Source: Guadua angustifolia (taxonomy: Eukaryota > Streptophyta > Magnoliopsida > Poales > Poaceae). Taken from it: 64,000 nucleotides of DNA. Made by a program: the position numbers and the translations under genes. How positions within the stretch are numbered: position 1 is the stretch's first letter; each line of letters opens with the position of its first letter. The stretch covers positions 3,472,001 through 3,536,000 of the forward strand of contig CM070506.1 of NCBI GenBank assembly GCA_036346375.1, written 5' to 3'. Of this stretch, positions 36,281-46,708 are shown in pieces. Below the pieces are notes generated by a model. That model had not been told where the DNA came from. It ran no database searches and was given only the letters and a program-made list of their open reading frames with translations.

Positions 36281-38802
36281 CTATTTAGAACTCAGCTCGG
36301 CTGAGACGTGAATGCACTTGGACGAGTCGCCTTCTTCGAGCGGGACAGCCTTTGTCACCCTGCTAGGCTGGATGACCGCCTTCTGGCGAGCGACCTTCGT
36401 GGTCACCTCAGGGCCCTGTTGAGGAAGCATTCTGGCGAGAATCAAGGCCTGGGTCTCGCAACCGTGCGCCGCCTTGAGGTCGCCCCGCACAGTTATGATG
36501 CCCTTGGGGCTTGGGAGGTTCATGCAGCGGTGGCCATAGTGGTTCGCTGCCATGAACCTGACCAAAGCTGGGCACTCGAGGATGGCGTTGTAGGGAAGAT
36601 CCCCTTCGACCACCTCGAAGGTAATCAGCTCGGTGCGGAAGTTGTCCGAGGCGCCGAAGGTGACAGGTAGGACCACCTACCCTAGAGGAGTCGTCGAGCT
36701 TCCAGGTACGATTTCGAAAAGTGGAATCGCGATATTCTTGACCTTCGACCGGGGTATCTGCATCCGGTCAAGCGCACTGGCCAAAAGCAGGTTGAGGGAA
36801 CTGCCCCCATCGATCATGACACGCCCGACCATGGTGTTGCTGATGGTGGGGTCACAACCAAGGCAGTTTTCAGATCTTTGGACATACCTTGGGGCGCGTT
36901 CTCTCGCGTGAAGGTTATCGTAGCCCCGGCCCACTTGCAAGGCTGGTCCATGGGCTTCCCGATGGTGGCCTGATAAACCGTGCGCGCAGCATCCTTAATT
37001 TCGCGCCGGGATTGGTACGCCGATGAGCCACCGAAGATGACGTCGATCCGGTGGTCACCCTGCTGAAAATCCAGGTCGAGGTTGGCCTGATCCGCTCTGG
37101 TATTGACCCTGTGGGTTGTTCTCCCTCTTTCGGGAGAGTGGGCATCTCTCCGCGCCCATCACAGAAGGCCTCTAGCTTGCTTTGCCAAGCTCTACAGCTC
37201 CGCAGGTCGTGGCCCGGGGTCTTGTGGAACAGGCAAAACTTTTCTTCATCGTACCTAGGCCGCCCTTCAGGATCTTGTGGGCGGCCGTCAGCCTGTCGAG
37301 ACCCAGACCGGCGATCCCCCTACCGAGGTCGACGCGACACCTGTTGAGGTTGCGACCGATTTCGCTGAGGTCGAGACCCCTCTTGGGACGAATCTCGCAC
37401 TTCCATGACTTCGCGGTGGCCATTTGCCGAAACAACCACCCGCGGCCAACCATCGCCATGCTTGTGGTCCCTCTTCCGCTTCTTGGCGGTCGGGCCCGGG
37501 TCGGCGTTCTTGGCGCTGGAAGGCCCAGCCTCGCCTGAGTTGATACCAAGCTTACCTTGATCGTAGTCACGCTTCGAGCGGACCGCATCGTCCGTGTCCA
37601 CGTAACGCTCCGCCATGCGAAACAGCTTGTTGACGGTAAGCCTGGTCGTAATCTCCAAGTCTTCGATGAGGCGCGGTCGCGGACACCGAATTTGAAGACC
37701 TTGATCACAGCCTCATTGGAGACGCTTGGGATCAGGTTCCTCGTGCGGATGAAACGCCGAACGAAGTCACGGATGGGCTCGCTCTTCCCCTGGATAACGC
37801 AGTCCAGGTCCTTTTCCCAACCGGGTCGCTCAGAACAACTTTGAAAGTTGGAGCGGAGGGCACCCTGAATTTGGTGCCACGAACGGAACGAGCCGGGCTT
37901 CTGGTTGAAGAGTCATGTGCGGGCAGCGCCATCCAAAACGATCGGCAGGTAGTTGGCCATTACGGCCTCATCCCCCCCCCGGCCGCCAAGATCGCGGTGG
38001 AGTAGATCGAAAGAAACTCATCGGGATTCTTCATCCCATCAAACCGCTCGATCAAGGCGGGCTTGAAATGAGCTAGCCAGCGCACCCGTCGAAGGTCATC
38101 GGAGTACGCCGCGCAGCCATAAGCCGGAACAGGGGTGCGCCTAGAAAGGTGATCGCCGCTACTGGAGTCAGAGTCACGATCACCTCGGCTGCCCGACCTA
38201 CGACCACGCTGGCCGTGGCGATGGGCCCGAGCATCGCCCGGGAGGTACTGTAGGTGCTCCTGGACCCGGCGATGCCTTGGGGGAATGTCAAGGGAATGGC
38301 CCGACATGCTGCTACTAGAGTGAGAGTCGCTATAGGCCGGCTGCCGCCGTGCACCGTCCGGAGTTGCACTCGGGGAGCGACGACGCGGCGGAGTGCGGGA
38401 CAGATCTCGGGATTGCCGACGTGTGGGAGACCAGCGGGGACGCCGGTGCCTACGCGAAGTGCTGCCATCACTCTTCAGAGAACGAGACCCAGAAGGGCGG
38501 CTTTGGTGCTGCGACGGCACAGCTTCGGTAGCGGCCTTATCGAGCTCGTCTGCGAGATCTTGGCCGAAAAGGCCCAACCTCGAATGGGCGGGGTCGGCCA
38601 TGACTCGATCGATCGCACGGAGGCGCTCGCCCGATTGGGGGAGTTTGGAGCGTCCTGACGAAGTTCCAATCTTCTCACGCTCCTCTCGCCGGAGGGCGGT
38701 TATGGCCTGGTTGATAGCGACTTGGGCCATCCGGCGAGCGTCTTCGGGGGTCTTCGGGCTGCGCTCCCCTTCCTCCATGCTCGTGCCATGGCTAGCAGCC
38801 AT
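36281..38802 (-). pseudogene. Element D gag-protease, broken
   Basis: The likely start is ATG 38802 (MAASHGTS). The capsid region (PALIERFDGMKNPDEFLSIY) is followed by a frameshift at a run of ten C on the plus strand (37971-37981). Further frameshifts lie near 37640 and 37150. The protease motif DGGSSLN is intact (Asp codon complement of 36809-36811), unlike in element C. The frame closes with ELSSK-TAG at 36281-36283, the same stop position as in C. Confidence 0.75.
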
Positions 38803-38957
38803 GAGAACAAGCTGATCACACAAGGCGGAGAGGGGGAGAACAGGGATATGGAGCTTCCATGCTCGGGATCGCGTCAACCCGAGCTATGGAATGTCTTGCA
38901 AATGACGACCATACCTCTAAAGCCTTGAACTTCTTTCGAATGAGCGAAGCTTTTGGG

Positions 38958-38974
38958 CCCCACGGTGGGCGCCA
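38958..38974 (-). promoter_or_regulatory. Element D primer-binding site
   Basis: The complement reads TGGCGCCCACCGTGGGG, two bases inside the 5' LTR and identical to that of element C. Confidence 0.7.
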
Positions 38975-38976
38975 GC

Positions 38977-39635
38977 TGTCGACGAGCGGGATCGCCTGAC
39001 CGCAAATGTGAAACGGGGTTAGTGTAAATGAGGGACCCAAAACGAGCTACGCTCAACAGAGGGACATATCTACTACGATGTTGGTCGGGGCAAAACGACA
39101 AAGAGCGAGGCACATCGGATTATACTGGTTCGAGCCCCCGTGAGGGTAATAGCTCTACTTCCAGTCTTCCTCTGAGGCGGAGGACTTCACTATTCTTGAG
39201 TACAGAGGTGGTTTACAGTTCGAGCTTGAGTGCTCTGGTTATGGCTACTGTCCTATTACTTGTGTGTTGTGTGTCCTGTCCTTTGCCGATCTGCTTCAGG
39301 GGATTTTATACCCCTCCCGGCCATTACCAGAAACGGCCGAGAAAGATTCTTGGAGTAGTGCATGGTGCGCATTGAGGACGTGCTGCAACCATCCCGGTTC
39401 TGACGCCCACGCCTGCCTTAACTCCGAGATTCTCGGTCTTGGTAATTGTCGAGTAAGAGCACTCCTTCAAGCCAAGGTCGAGGTCATGCAGGAGTTGAAT
39501 CCTCACTCCCCGAGCTCGAGGTCGTGCGGGGATCGCGCGGCTTCAGCTGCGGTCTAAGTCCCATACTGCTCAGCCCCGAGCTAGGGACCCTGTTGACTGC
39601 GTGTTGACCTGTCAGAGATTTCGCGGTCCTCGACA
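38977..39635 (-). repeat. Element D 5' LTR (659 bp)
   Basis: The minus strand begins TGTCGAGGACCGCGAAATC and ends CTCGTCGACA. It is the only uninterrupted 5' LTR of this family in the window. The right-hand flank is TATAC. The TATA box is the complement of 39304-39310 (TATAAAA). Confidence 0.8.
39304..39310 (-). promoter_or_regulatory. TATA box of element D LTR
   Basis: The complement reads TATAAAA, preceded by a GC-rich stretch; it aligns with the TATAAG of element C's LTR. Confidence 0.6.
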
Positions 39636-39998
39636 TATACCCTGGTTGCATACTTCTTGGTCTCTGAACTAAGGTAAGCATGTAATACGACAAATCGAGG
39701 AAGTCCCTCAAAATGTGCTTCTTCTAGCATATAATGTAAGATTCTCATCATTCCTATAACCTCCGGATAAGTGGATTCATGGCAAGGTACGTATGTTGCC
39801 TTCTACAAATGATAAGAGATAATATTAGTAATTCATTTCATAATTAAAGAATAGTCAAGAGGATACGGATAAGAAAAAATAGCAAATATACTAAATTCTA
39901 TTATCGGTAGGGGATTAGGCTTGGTTACTTATTATTTAATTCCATTTTATGTTTTTAACAAACAACCATGCTATCTAGGGTTTTTCTATAGTCAATAT
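39636..39998. other. AT-rich sequence, probably internal remnant of an old gypsy element
   Basis: No coding text is readable. It lies on the internal side of the minus-strand primer-binding site at 39999, so it may be the leader of that element. Confidence 0.35.
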
Positions 39999-40011
39999 GG
40001 CTCTGATACCA
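39999..40011 (-). promoter_or_regulatory. iMet primer-binding site of an old minus-oriented element
   Basis: The complement reads TGGTATCAGAGCC, immediately after a candidate LTR end (TG on the plus strand at 40013). It marks the LTR-internal junction of a decayed element extending to the right. Confidence 0.7.
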
Positions 40012-40012
40012 A

Positions 40013-41918
40013 TGCTATAAATACCCGCCATTAAATAACGAAAGGCCTCTATGTGCCTATAGTACTAGTCCCATGATTAGTGATTAGTACGCACATGTTT
40101 ACAACATCGGCATCACATCCATACACATAATATATTACATGATGATATTTAAAAGTTTAATTATACAAAGTTCCTACAAACTGTTTTACATAGCAACGGA
40201 ATAAAACAAGAACCAAAAGCCTTGTGGTTAGCCCATCCAAACCCACAGGCAACTGACAAGATTAACCCTAGAAAAGATCATTATCGAAATCCCTGTATCC
40301 TATGTTAAAGTAAGAATCATCAGGAATCTTGTATTCTTCGTCCTCTAAATTAATAATTTAAGCAAGTTTGAGTACTTGTATACTCAGCAAGACTTATAGT
40401 GTTTCATAAATGCAGATATAATGAAAATGCAGGTTATGACAATAAAGAGGCTCTACGGTTATTTTGCATTGTCATAAATGAATCATAAGCATATGATAGA
40501 TTGCACACAAAATTAGTAAAAGCCAACAGGAGTAATATTAAAGTGTTGGCTGAATAATAGATTTCACAATACAATCTACCTGACTGTTTCAGGCCACTTC
40601 AATGTCGACCCCTAACATGAAGTAATGTTCCCAAACATGTTTTCCAACCAAAACCAGTTTTAGAAAATACCAAAACCTCTAACTAGTGTTGGTGCACCAA
40701 GTCTCCCATAACCGCATGAACTGCTTTTTGAAAAGATTTTCACTCTGCAGAGGTGTACAGGTTTAGTCACAAGAAATGATTAACCTCTTTTGTTAGGCTA
40801 ATAACACACTTTCTTTGGTGTGTCGGTAAGGAGATCATGACATAACCGTTACATAACCTAGATATGAATTTGCACCAGCCCGGTGACGATAAACTCTCGC
40901 TATGGTGGTAGAAACAAGCACTCAAGATATAATATCATTCACACAATAATCCAGGTAGTTTAACCTTGCCTACACATGTTTCTCCCCAAAGCAAGGTGTA
41001 AACCGTTATATTGGTATGCATTTACCCACACCTCAGTGTGGAAAGCCCTACGAGCAAACCTAAATGGAGAACTTGTACTACTTCAACCTTCCAATGCGTA
41101 AAGCTAAATCTAAGTAATTTAATAGGTTAAGACCGTCCCATACCAACACTTGTGGTTGTACAAGTTTTCTTAGATTTAACAAAACACTAGGTTTAGTCCT
41201 TAATGCGACCTGGGCGATATTCTTCCCCTACACTACATACAAACCACATGTACAACCGGCTATTGCCAAATAATCATCCGTGTCTAAATCTTAGTTTTAT
41301 TTTCATTTTAACTAAAATACCAACATCCTTAAAAGTCATATCCAACCTTTTTAATCATATTCAACCTTTTTAAATTACAAAGAACAACTAGGTTCTTTAC
41401 TAAGCATGTATAAGCATATTATTAGGCTATCGAATATACCCAAGTTGACATCATGTATTATATACCTTATCCTAAGGTAATCAAGGTTTTCATTACAATA
41501 TTTAGTAAGGAAGTTCCATGCGTCTTCAGGTATATCTACTAGTACTCCAATATATCCATTTCATATAAAATTACACGCATGCATAATAGTTTGACAAAAG
41601 CAACATAGAGTGATTGAAATAGTAAGACCAATATGGTCAAGGGGGTGCTTGCCTTGTTGTTCGTTGTTAGGTATGTAATCTGGGTCATCGAAGAGATCGT
41701 CGTCAACAAACTCGGAAACTTCAGAGTCTACTCATCGTACATCGGAAACATAGCACATAATAAACTTTAATAAGGGAACAAATGGGAAAAAAGAACACAG
41801 ATAGTAAAGCAAATAAAAACTTGCTATAGAAAACAGGCGTGGTTTAAGGTTGAAGTTCATGATTTTATGTGCATGTGCTTAGCTTGTCTTTTATTCTGTA
41901 TTTACCTCTAACAATTTT
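40013..41918 (-). mobile_element. Decayed long LTR (minus), left part, split by the CACTA element
   Basis: No genes are seen. On the minus strand it shares phrases with the element B LTR, such as CCTCTGCAGAGTG (complement near 40740-40760), in comparable order, so a Tekay-like LTR is likely. It is cut at 41918 by the CACTA end and probably resumes at 62539. Confidence 0.5.
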
Positions 41919-41934
41919 CACTACACACGGATAG
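41919..41934 (+). repeat. CACTA left terminal inverted repeat
   Basis: CACTACACACGGATAG pairs with the complement of 62523-62538, with one base of difference in spacing (CACTACA-CACGGATA versus CACTACAACACGGATA). Confidence 0.85.
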
Positions 41935-41984
41935 CCACTAATGGCGCTTATATATGCCGCTATAAGTGCCTAAACGCCCCCAAA

Positions 41985-42190
41985 ACATTTTCCCCGATGT
42001 TTATTTGCCGTCAAGGAAAATGCCATCGGGGAAAAGTAATCCCCGGCATTTATCTAGCTCGGCACATAATAAATGTCGGGGTTGGTTATCGACGACACAT
42101 AATAAATGCCGGGAATAGAGTTACCCCGGCACATATTAAATGCCAGGGTTGTCCATTAAGCCGGCACATAATAAATGTCGGGGTTTCCTT
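41985..42190 (+). repeat. CACTA left subterminal repeats
   Basis: Repeated CCGGCACATAATAAATG and CCCCGGCATTTAT words occur in both directions. They resemble transposase-binding subterminal arrays of grass CACTA elements. The right end has a matching set. Confidence 0.75.
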
Positions 42191-42372
42191 TTAGTACTAC
42201 CCTGTGGCAAAATTCTTGTAGTGGAAAAGAGACTAATATATTTTGCAATCCTCACCAAGTCATTAATTTACTGAATTTAATCTTTAACATATACCACTGT
42301 GTTCTAAGATATACTTTATTAGTGTCTTTTGTTGGTATAATCAAAAATTTGAATCTTTTTTTTTATTTGCAG

Positions 42373-42439
42373 ATTTTTCCTGATTATAGGTTTGAGAAGA
42401 TATTAATTGAATTTGAGAGAACCATGTCGATGGAACTAG
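42373..42439 (+). pseudogene. Captured ABC1/ADCK-type kinase exon 1
   Basis: After the acceptor TTTGCAG the frame reads IFPDYRFEKILIEFERTMSM and ends EL plus one base, followed by donor GTGCGT. It corresponds to the segment of the ABC1 (UbiB/COQ8) domain just before the conserved ELDF-x-x-EAKN motif. Joining the split codon (G|AT) to the next exon restores Asp and an ELDFTQEAKN reading, which supports true exon structure. These atypical kinases act in mitochondria and plastids. Only this fragment is present. Confidence 0.75.
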
Positions 42440-42965
42440 GTGCGTGCATGGAAATTTACTTTATTCTAATCATTTTTTGTGCTATTTTTATATAGTATCG
42501 GTTTAAATAATTTTCTTTGCTGTTCTGTGGAGGCATTGTAGTAGAGCCATCTATTATGTTCCTTGAGCTATAACATTGCATTTAGTAAAGCTAGTTCTCA
42601 TTGCTGTGCTGCTCTCTTTTCCCATTCCTTCCAGGAATTAAAGAATAACAGTCTTGTGCATATATAAATGGGTGTATATTCGTATAAAGGAAAAAAGTTT
42701 GTGCTATGTAATATGACTTACATCAGTTATATGCATTATAATTTATAAGTTCTCCGCTCAATTTCTATAACTAATGCATGATTGTATCATTTCCTTGTGT
42801 ATTCATATAGGAGGCTTTTGTACATGTGCCTTCAGTTTCTCTTTTATCATTTCATCAAAGGGAAAAAGTTTTTATAATTCTATGAATCTTTCTAGAACCT
42901 TTTTCTCTTGAATAACAGTTAAGAGAGTTTCAAATTTCTGGAAATTACAGTTTGTTGATTTGCAG

Positions 42966-43051
42966 ATTTTACCCAAGAGGCTAAGAATTCTGAGAGAACA
43001 GCTAGCTGCTTCAGGAAAAATAATGTTGTCATAATACCTCATGTGTTTTGG
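42966..43051 (+). pseudogene. Captured ABC1/ADCK-type kinase exon 2
   Basis: After the acceptor TTTGCAG the frame reads DFTQEAKNSERTASCF (first Asp from the split codon), then IIPHVFW, followed by donor GTATGA. DFxQEAxNSE and VPxVFW are hallmarks of the ABC1/ADCK family. The exon has no stop. Confidence 0.8.
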
Positions 43052-43109
43052 GTATGAAGCTTATGTAACCTTTATTCTTATGTCCTTATCCCATCAACTT
43101 GTGTCAGCA

Positions 43110-43310
43110 AAAGGTGTATTTGGTTTGAGGCAAGAGTTTCGGCACACCAACAAAACTTAGGCAAGTGGCTCCATAAATTTGTTTGGCAACGTGCAAAACA
43201 AAAACACACAAAATCGGCCTCAAACAAATTAAAACACACAAAATTTATGTCAACTCATATTTTATATATATATATATATAGTTTTTTATTCAAGGAGTAG
43301 TAGATCTCAC
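43110..43310. other. Intron segment with short inverted word and (TA)n tract
   Basis: It contains TTTGGTTTGAGGC and, inverted, GCCTCAAACAAA, about 90 bases apart, then an AT dinucleotide run at 43263-43280. This may be a small MITE, but no clear target duplication is seen. Confidence 0.3.
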
Positions 43311-43531
43311 TAGCTGAGTGCCATAACTGTAGATGTTGAATCAATGTTATTTTTGTGCCAATCTGATACGCTTGACCCCTAAACTATCACTAAAAGATGA
43401 GCTGGGCTGCTGAGGTCTGTTGAGTTCTTAATGAAGCCCACAAACTCGCCATTGTTCCACAAAATTCTTCCATTACTAAGGGCAAGTTTTAGCCTAAGTG
43501 ATATTCCACTCCCATGTGTTGTGGCTCTAAC

Positions 43532-44154
43532 TAGGGGTGCAAACGGATTGGATTCGGACGGATTTCGCTCATTTCGTATCCTATTCCAAATTTTTTCTCG
43601 GATATAGAATTGGATACGGATAGTGCCGGATTCAATACTGAATCGGATTACTTCATCGCGAATACGGAGCGAATAATACAGATCGTTCGAATACGGTTAG
43701 TCTCGGTTACGAATAGTTAGTCGGATAATGCGTGAAAGCAGAAACCATATATGTCGCGCATATTAAATACACAAAACTTTACTAGAACCTTGGAGACATA
43801 TAAGTGTTTCAAATTCAATAATAGTTGCCTTCCCTATATAAGAATAATATGCAGCCAAGTATAATTCCAATCAACATATGAACTTATATGATGTAGAATG
43901 TTTATGTTTATCGGATCTGTTATCGGATATCTATTGCACTTATTTACACTGATATTTTTCGGATATCTCGGATATGCGGGTATGAATCGGATACGGATCG
44001 GATACTTCTCTTCCCATATCTTACCCCATATTTTTTCGGATAGGCAGATTCGAATCCGGATATAACCGGATATCATTTTTTCGGATTCGAATCGGATTTT
44101 AAACGAATTCGGTCTTCGGTCGGTCGGGAATTATCCGCTCCGTTTGCACCCCTA
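43532..44154. mobile_element. hAT-type MITE, 623 bp
   Basis: Terminal inverted repeats TAGGGGTGCAAACGGA match perfectly over 16 bases at both ends. The flanks GCTCTAAC (43524-43531 and 44155-44162) form a perfect 8-bp target duplication, characteristic of the hAT superfamily. The interior is rich in CGGATAC/GGATATC words and non-coding. It sits in the intron between captured kinase exons 2 and 3. Confidence 0.9.
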
Positions 44155-44758
44155 GCTCTAACCCAGAAAATAAGTCTGTGAATGTTTATTTCAAAAGTTA
44201 CCCGTTTCTCATTCAATCATCAAATATATCTACAGCAAGTCTTACTTGCATCATTATAACACCAGTAATTAAGTCGATATTCCAGCAGAGCCATTTGTGT
44301 TACTAGAATCTTGCCCTTTTGTGAGATACAATGAATTTAGTGTCTTACTACACAGCATTTACAACTAGTTCCACCTGTTTAATATCTATTTTCTAAATGC
44401 GAAATGAGCATCCAATATTTGAACTTCAAACCCCGTGAATTGTATTTAGAAAAGTATATATTAATACTTTGTAGAACTAAACGATGAAGAAGCAATTGAT
44501 ATAAAGACCACAAAACTAATCGCATGTTGTCTGCGTCTTGAAACCAACATCATTAATTATATTAGTTTTCCATCTTGCATTGTTTAAAGTTTGATGTTGA
44601 CTGAAGTAACAGTTTATTTGACAAATGGCAACCATTCAATTCGTCTTTGACCGACAATAGTTTAGGGGCCTCACTTCTGATTTTTTTTCATATTTAATTT
44701 GCTGGTGCATAAGATGTTGACTATATAGGTTTGTGACTATAGTTAAAACTGCATGCAG

Positions 44759-44808
44759 AACCGACAACCAAGGAGGTTTTGACAATGGAATTTTGTTATG
44801 GCCACAAG
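44759..44808 (+). pseudogene. Captured ABC1/ADCK-type kinase exon 3
   Basis: The frame reads TTKEVLTMEFCYGHK, followed by donor GTACAT. T-x-x-VLTMEF-x-x-G-x-K is the next conserved block of the ABC1 family after VFW. The acceptor is CATGCAG. The codon phase with exon 2 is not perfectly consistent, so the boundary may be off by one or mutated. Confidence 0.75.
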
Positions 44809-45015
44809 GTACATGTTTAATCCTTACGTAAATTTTGGGCCTTTGTTCACATATCAGTTGGATCTCATCCATTAGCCACACATACTCCTTGAACTATACT
44901 AAAGATGAGAAAAAAGAAAAGACTGAACTTCAGCCCAAAGAAGAGAAGGAATGAGAAGATGCTTATTAATGCAGGAATACACTGAACATAACCTTTTTTG
45001 TTACTATTATGACAG

Positions 45016-45063
45016 GTTGATGACTTAGACTTCCTAAGGAAAGAAGATATCAGTCCTACAAAG
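45016..45063 (+). pseudogene. Captured ABC1/ADCK-type kinase exon 4
   Basis: After the acceptor ATGACAG the frame reads VDDLDFLRKEDISPTK, then a GT donor. It continues directly from GHK of exon 3 (KVDDLD), as in plant ABC1/ADCK proteins. No further exon is recognised before 45554. Confidence 0.75.
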
Positions 45064-45550
45064 GTTTTTTAATCTTCTTAACTAATGTTAATATATTTGT
45101 TTTTCCTGAATGATTTTGTGGAAGTTTTTTCTTGTGCACATGCATGTGATTTATTTGATAATTTCAGAAAAAAAAACTTGAAGTTATTGCCAAACACACA
45201 AACACAACTCAGACCCAACAAAAAAAACCGTGCATGGCTTAGTTGATTTAGATGGTTCTTGATTAAGACATGTAAGGTCTGTTGTTATGTTCTCCAGTTG
45301 ATTTTCATGGCCTTTAGCCAAGTATTTGTTACATTTATATTGTTAAAATAAACTCCTTGTGATTATAACTTGTAAGTGCTGTAGATTTCTGATTTTACAA
45401 TTGGGAATTATTGCCTAACATCTTACCCACACATTCATTACATGGTTAATTTAGTATGCGATATGTATTTTGCGTTCTTTGCTTCATGTGTTGCAATGGA
45501 GAATCAGTTGTACAATTGTATTGTCGTAAGCTTCATCGTCAAGATAGACC

Positions 45551-45640
45551 TAGGTCGCAAGATTGGAAATGTGGTGTATGTACTCCAACTACCTCCAAAA
45601 ACAAATATACATTCGGTTTTACAGCAAGAACTTGATTTAC
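45551..45640 (+). pseudogene. Possible Ty3/gypsy pol C-terminal scrap
   Basis: A short frame reads RKIGNVVYVLQLPPKTNIHS, resembling the end of gypsy integrase (IGxVAYxLQLPxxxxIHxVFHVS). It is too short for certainty and no neighbouring element supports it. Confidence 0.35.
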
Positions 45641-45659
45641 AATAAGAACTTGAGGATCG

Positions 45660-45730
45660 AGGGCACCGAAGATGGAGGGAGTTACCTGTTGGGAGGCGCT
45701 GGTGGGGGAGGGCACCGGAGATGGAGGGAG
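45660..45730. repeat. GC-rich CACTA minisatellite, left of the nested retroelement
   Basis: Words such as GGCGCTGGTGGGGGAGGGC and CCGGAGATGGAGGGAG recur. The same type of repeat continues at 61776-62040, so this is one array split by the retroelement inserted at GGGAG. Confidence 0.65.
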
Positions 45731-46398
45731 TGTAATACTGCGGCACTTTATCCCAAGTCTCGGAATTTTTGCCGGGTGATCACAGGCCGTATGGCAGGTA
45801 ATTTCAGGGATTCTTGACCTGTTTTGGGAGTGGTTGGGTTGAGGGTGTTAAGTGGGAGGGGTATTTTCGGATTTTCCCACCTCCTCACTCACTTTTTCAC
45901 CTAATCCTCCATGTCCCCTTGTGTGTGTGGCTGAGAAGGATTGGGTTGCCTGCCATTTTGTTTCCCCACGCACAAAAATCCCGAGTTGCCAACGTCTCCC
46001 AAGCGCCACTGCCGATCCTTGCGCCTCCCCGGACGCCTCCCTTGCTAGTCCCGCGCCGCTCTGGCCGCCATGCAGCCCAGAGACCTTCGCCGTCGTCCCC
46101 TAGCCCTCCCGTCCCACGACCGTCTTCCCTAGCTCTGCCGGCGGTTGCTTTGCCTGCTAAGGCTCTGCCCGTCGATCGTCCGTCGCCCCATCCCAGCCGG
46201 CACAGCTCCGGCCTTCTCTGCCTTGGGCAAGCATCTTCCCGGGCGGCACAGCCCTGCGTCCTCTCCCCCACCTGCAGATGCCAGTGCCAGTCCCTGCCGT
46301 CGCCTCCCCGGGCCCTGCCGACGCATCCTCCTCCCTGGCCGGCGCCTTCTTCCCCATGGCCGGCGTGCCCACCCCTCCCTCTTGCCTTCCCTCTTGTG

Positions 46399-46404
46399 GT
46401 GAGT
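46399..46404 (+). promoter_or_regulatory. Candidate splice donor in LTR 1
   Basis: TG|GTGAGT ends the GC-rich block, and an acceptor TTGTAG (46703-46708) precedes the PDR exon 310 bases later. The same pair occurs at 52799 and 59139. A chimeric spliced transcript is an inference. Confidence 0.4.
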
Positions 46405-46708
46405 ACTCAAGTGCAGTTGAAAGGAGGGTTTGGTTTGTTGTGCATATCAAGTGTTTGATGAAATGTCTAGAAGACTTGCACTATAGTGTCGTTGTTTCCT
46501 TTGAGTATTGGTATATGAGTACTCGTTTGACACTCTGCATTCTAAGCTTGACATGATATTTTACTTTGAGGCTTAGTACGATTTCGGTTGAGGAAACCGA
46601 TTTGTGTTGGGATTTTGATTGAAAGAACCATGACATTTCAGACTTTTGTGGGCATCTAAAGATATTCATATGTGCATGATTGTAAATGTGATTTCAATTA
46701 TGTTGTAG

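Larger units (their letters stand above)
33399..39635 (-). mobile_element. Element D: minus-oriented Tat-like element, 3' truncated
   Basis: Reading leftward, it has a 5' LTR (39635-38977), a primer-binding site, gag-pro, then pol ending near 33432. It stops about 30 bases beyond the pol stop with no antisense gene and no 3' LTR. It belongs to the same family group as A and C. Elements C and D face each other, with their 5' LTRs at the outer ends. Confidence 0.8.

Noticed and set aside
45442..45645. Fifth exon of the captured kinase
   Set aside because: The text does not match the ABC1 family and the later part is closer to a gypsy integrase tail.
41919..45730. CACTA transposase (TnpA/TnpD) in the left arm
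   Set aside because: All coding text found there belongs to the captured kinase exons. No transposase motif or long frame is present.
45814..46458. 214-codon proline-rich frame in LTR 1
   Set aside because: The equivalent stretches in LTR 2 and LTR 3 are in different frames with stops and indels. It is a by-product of GC-rich sequence, not a conserved protein.
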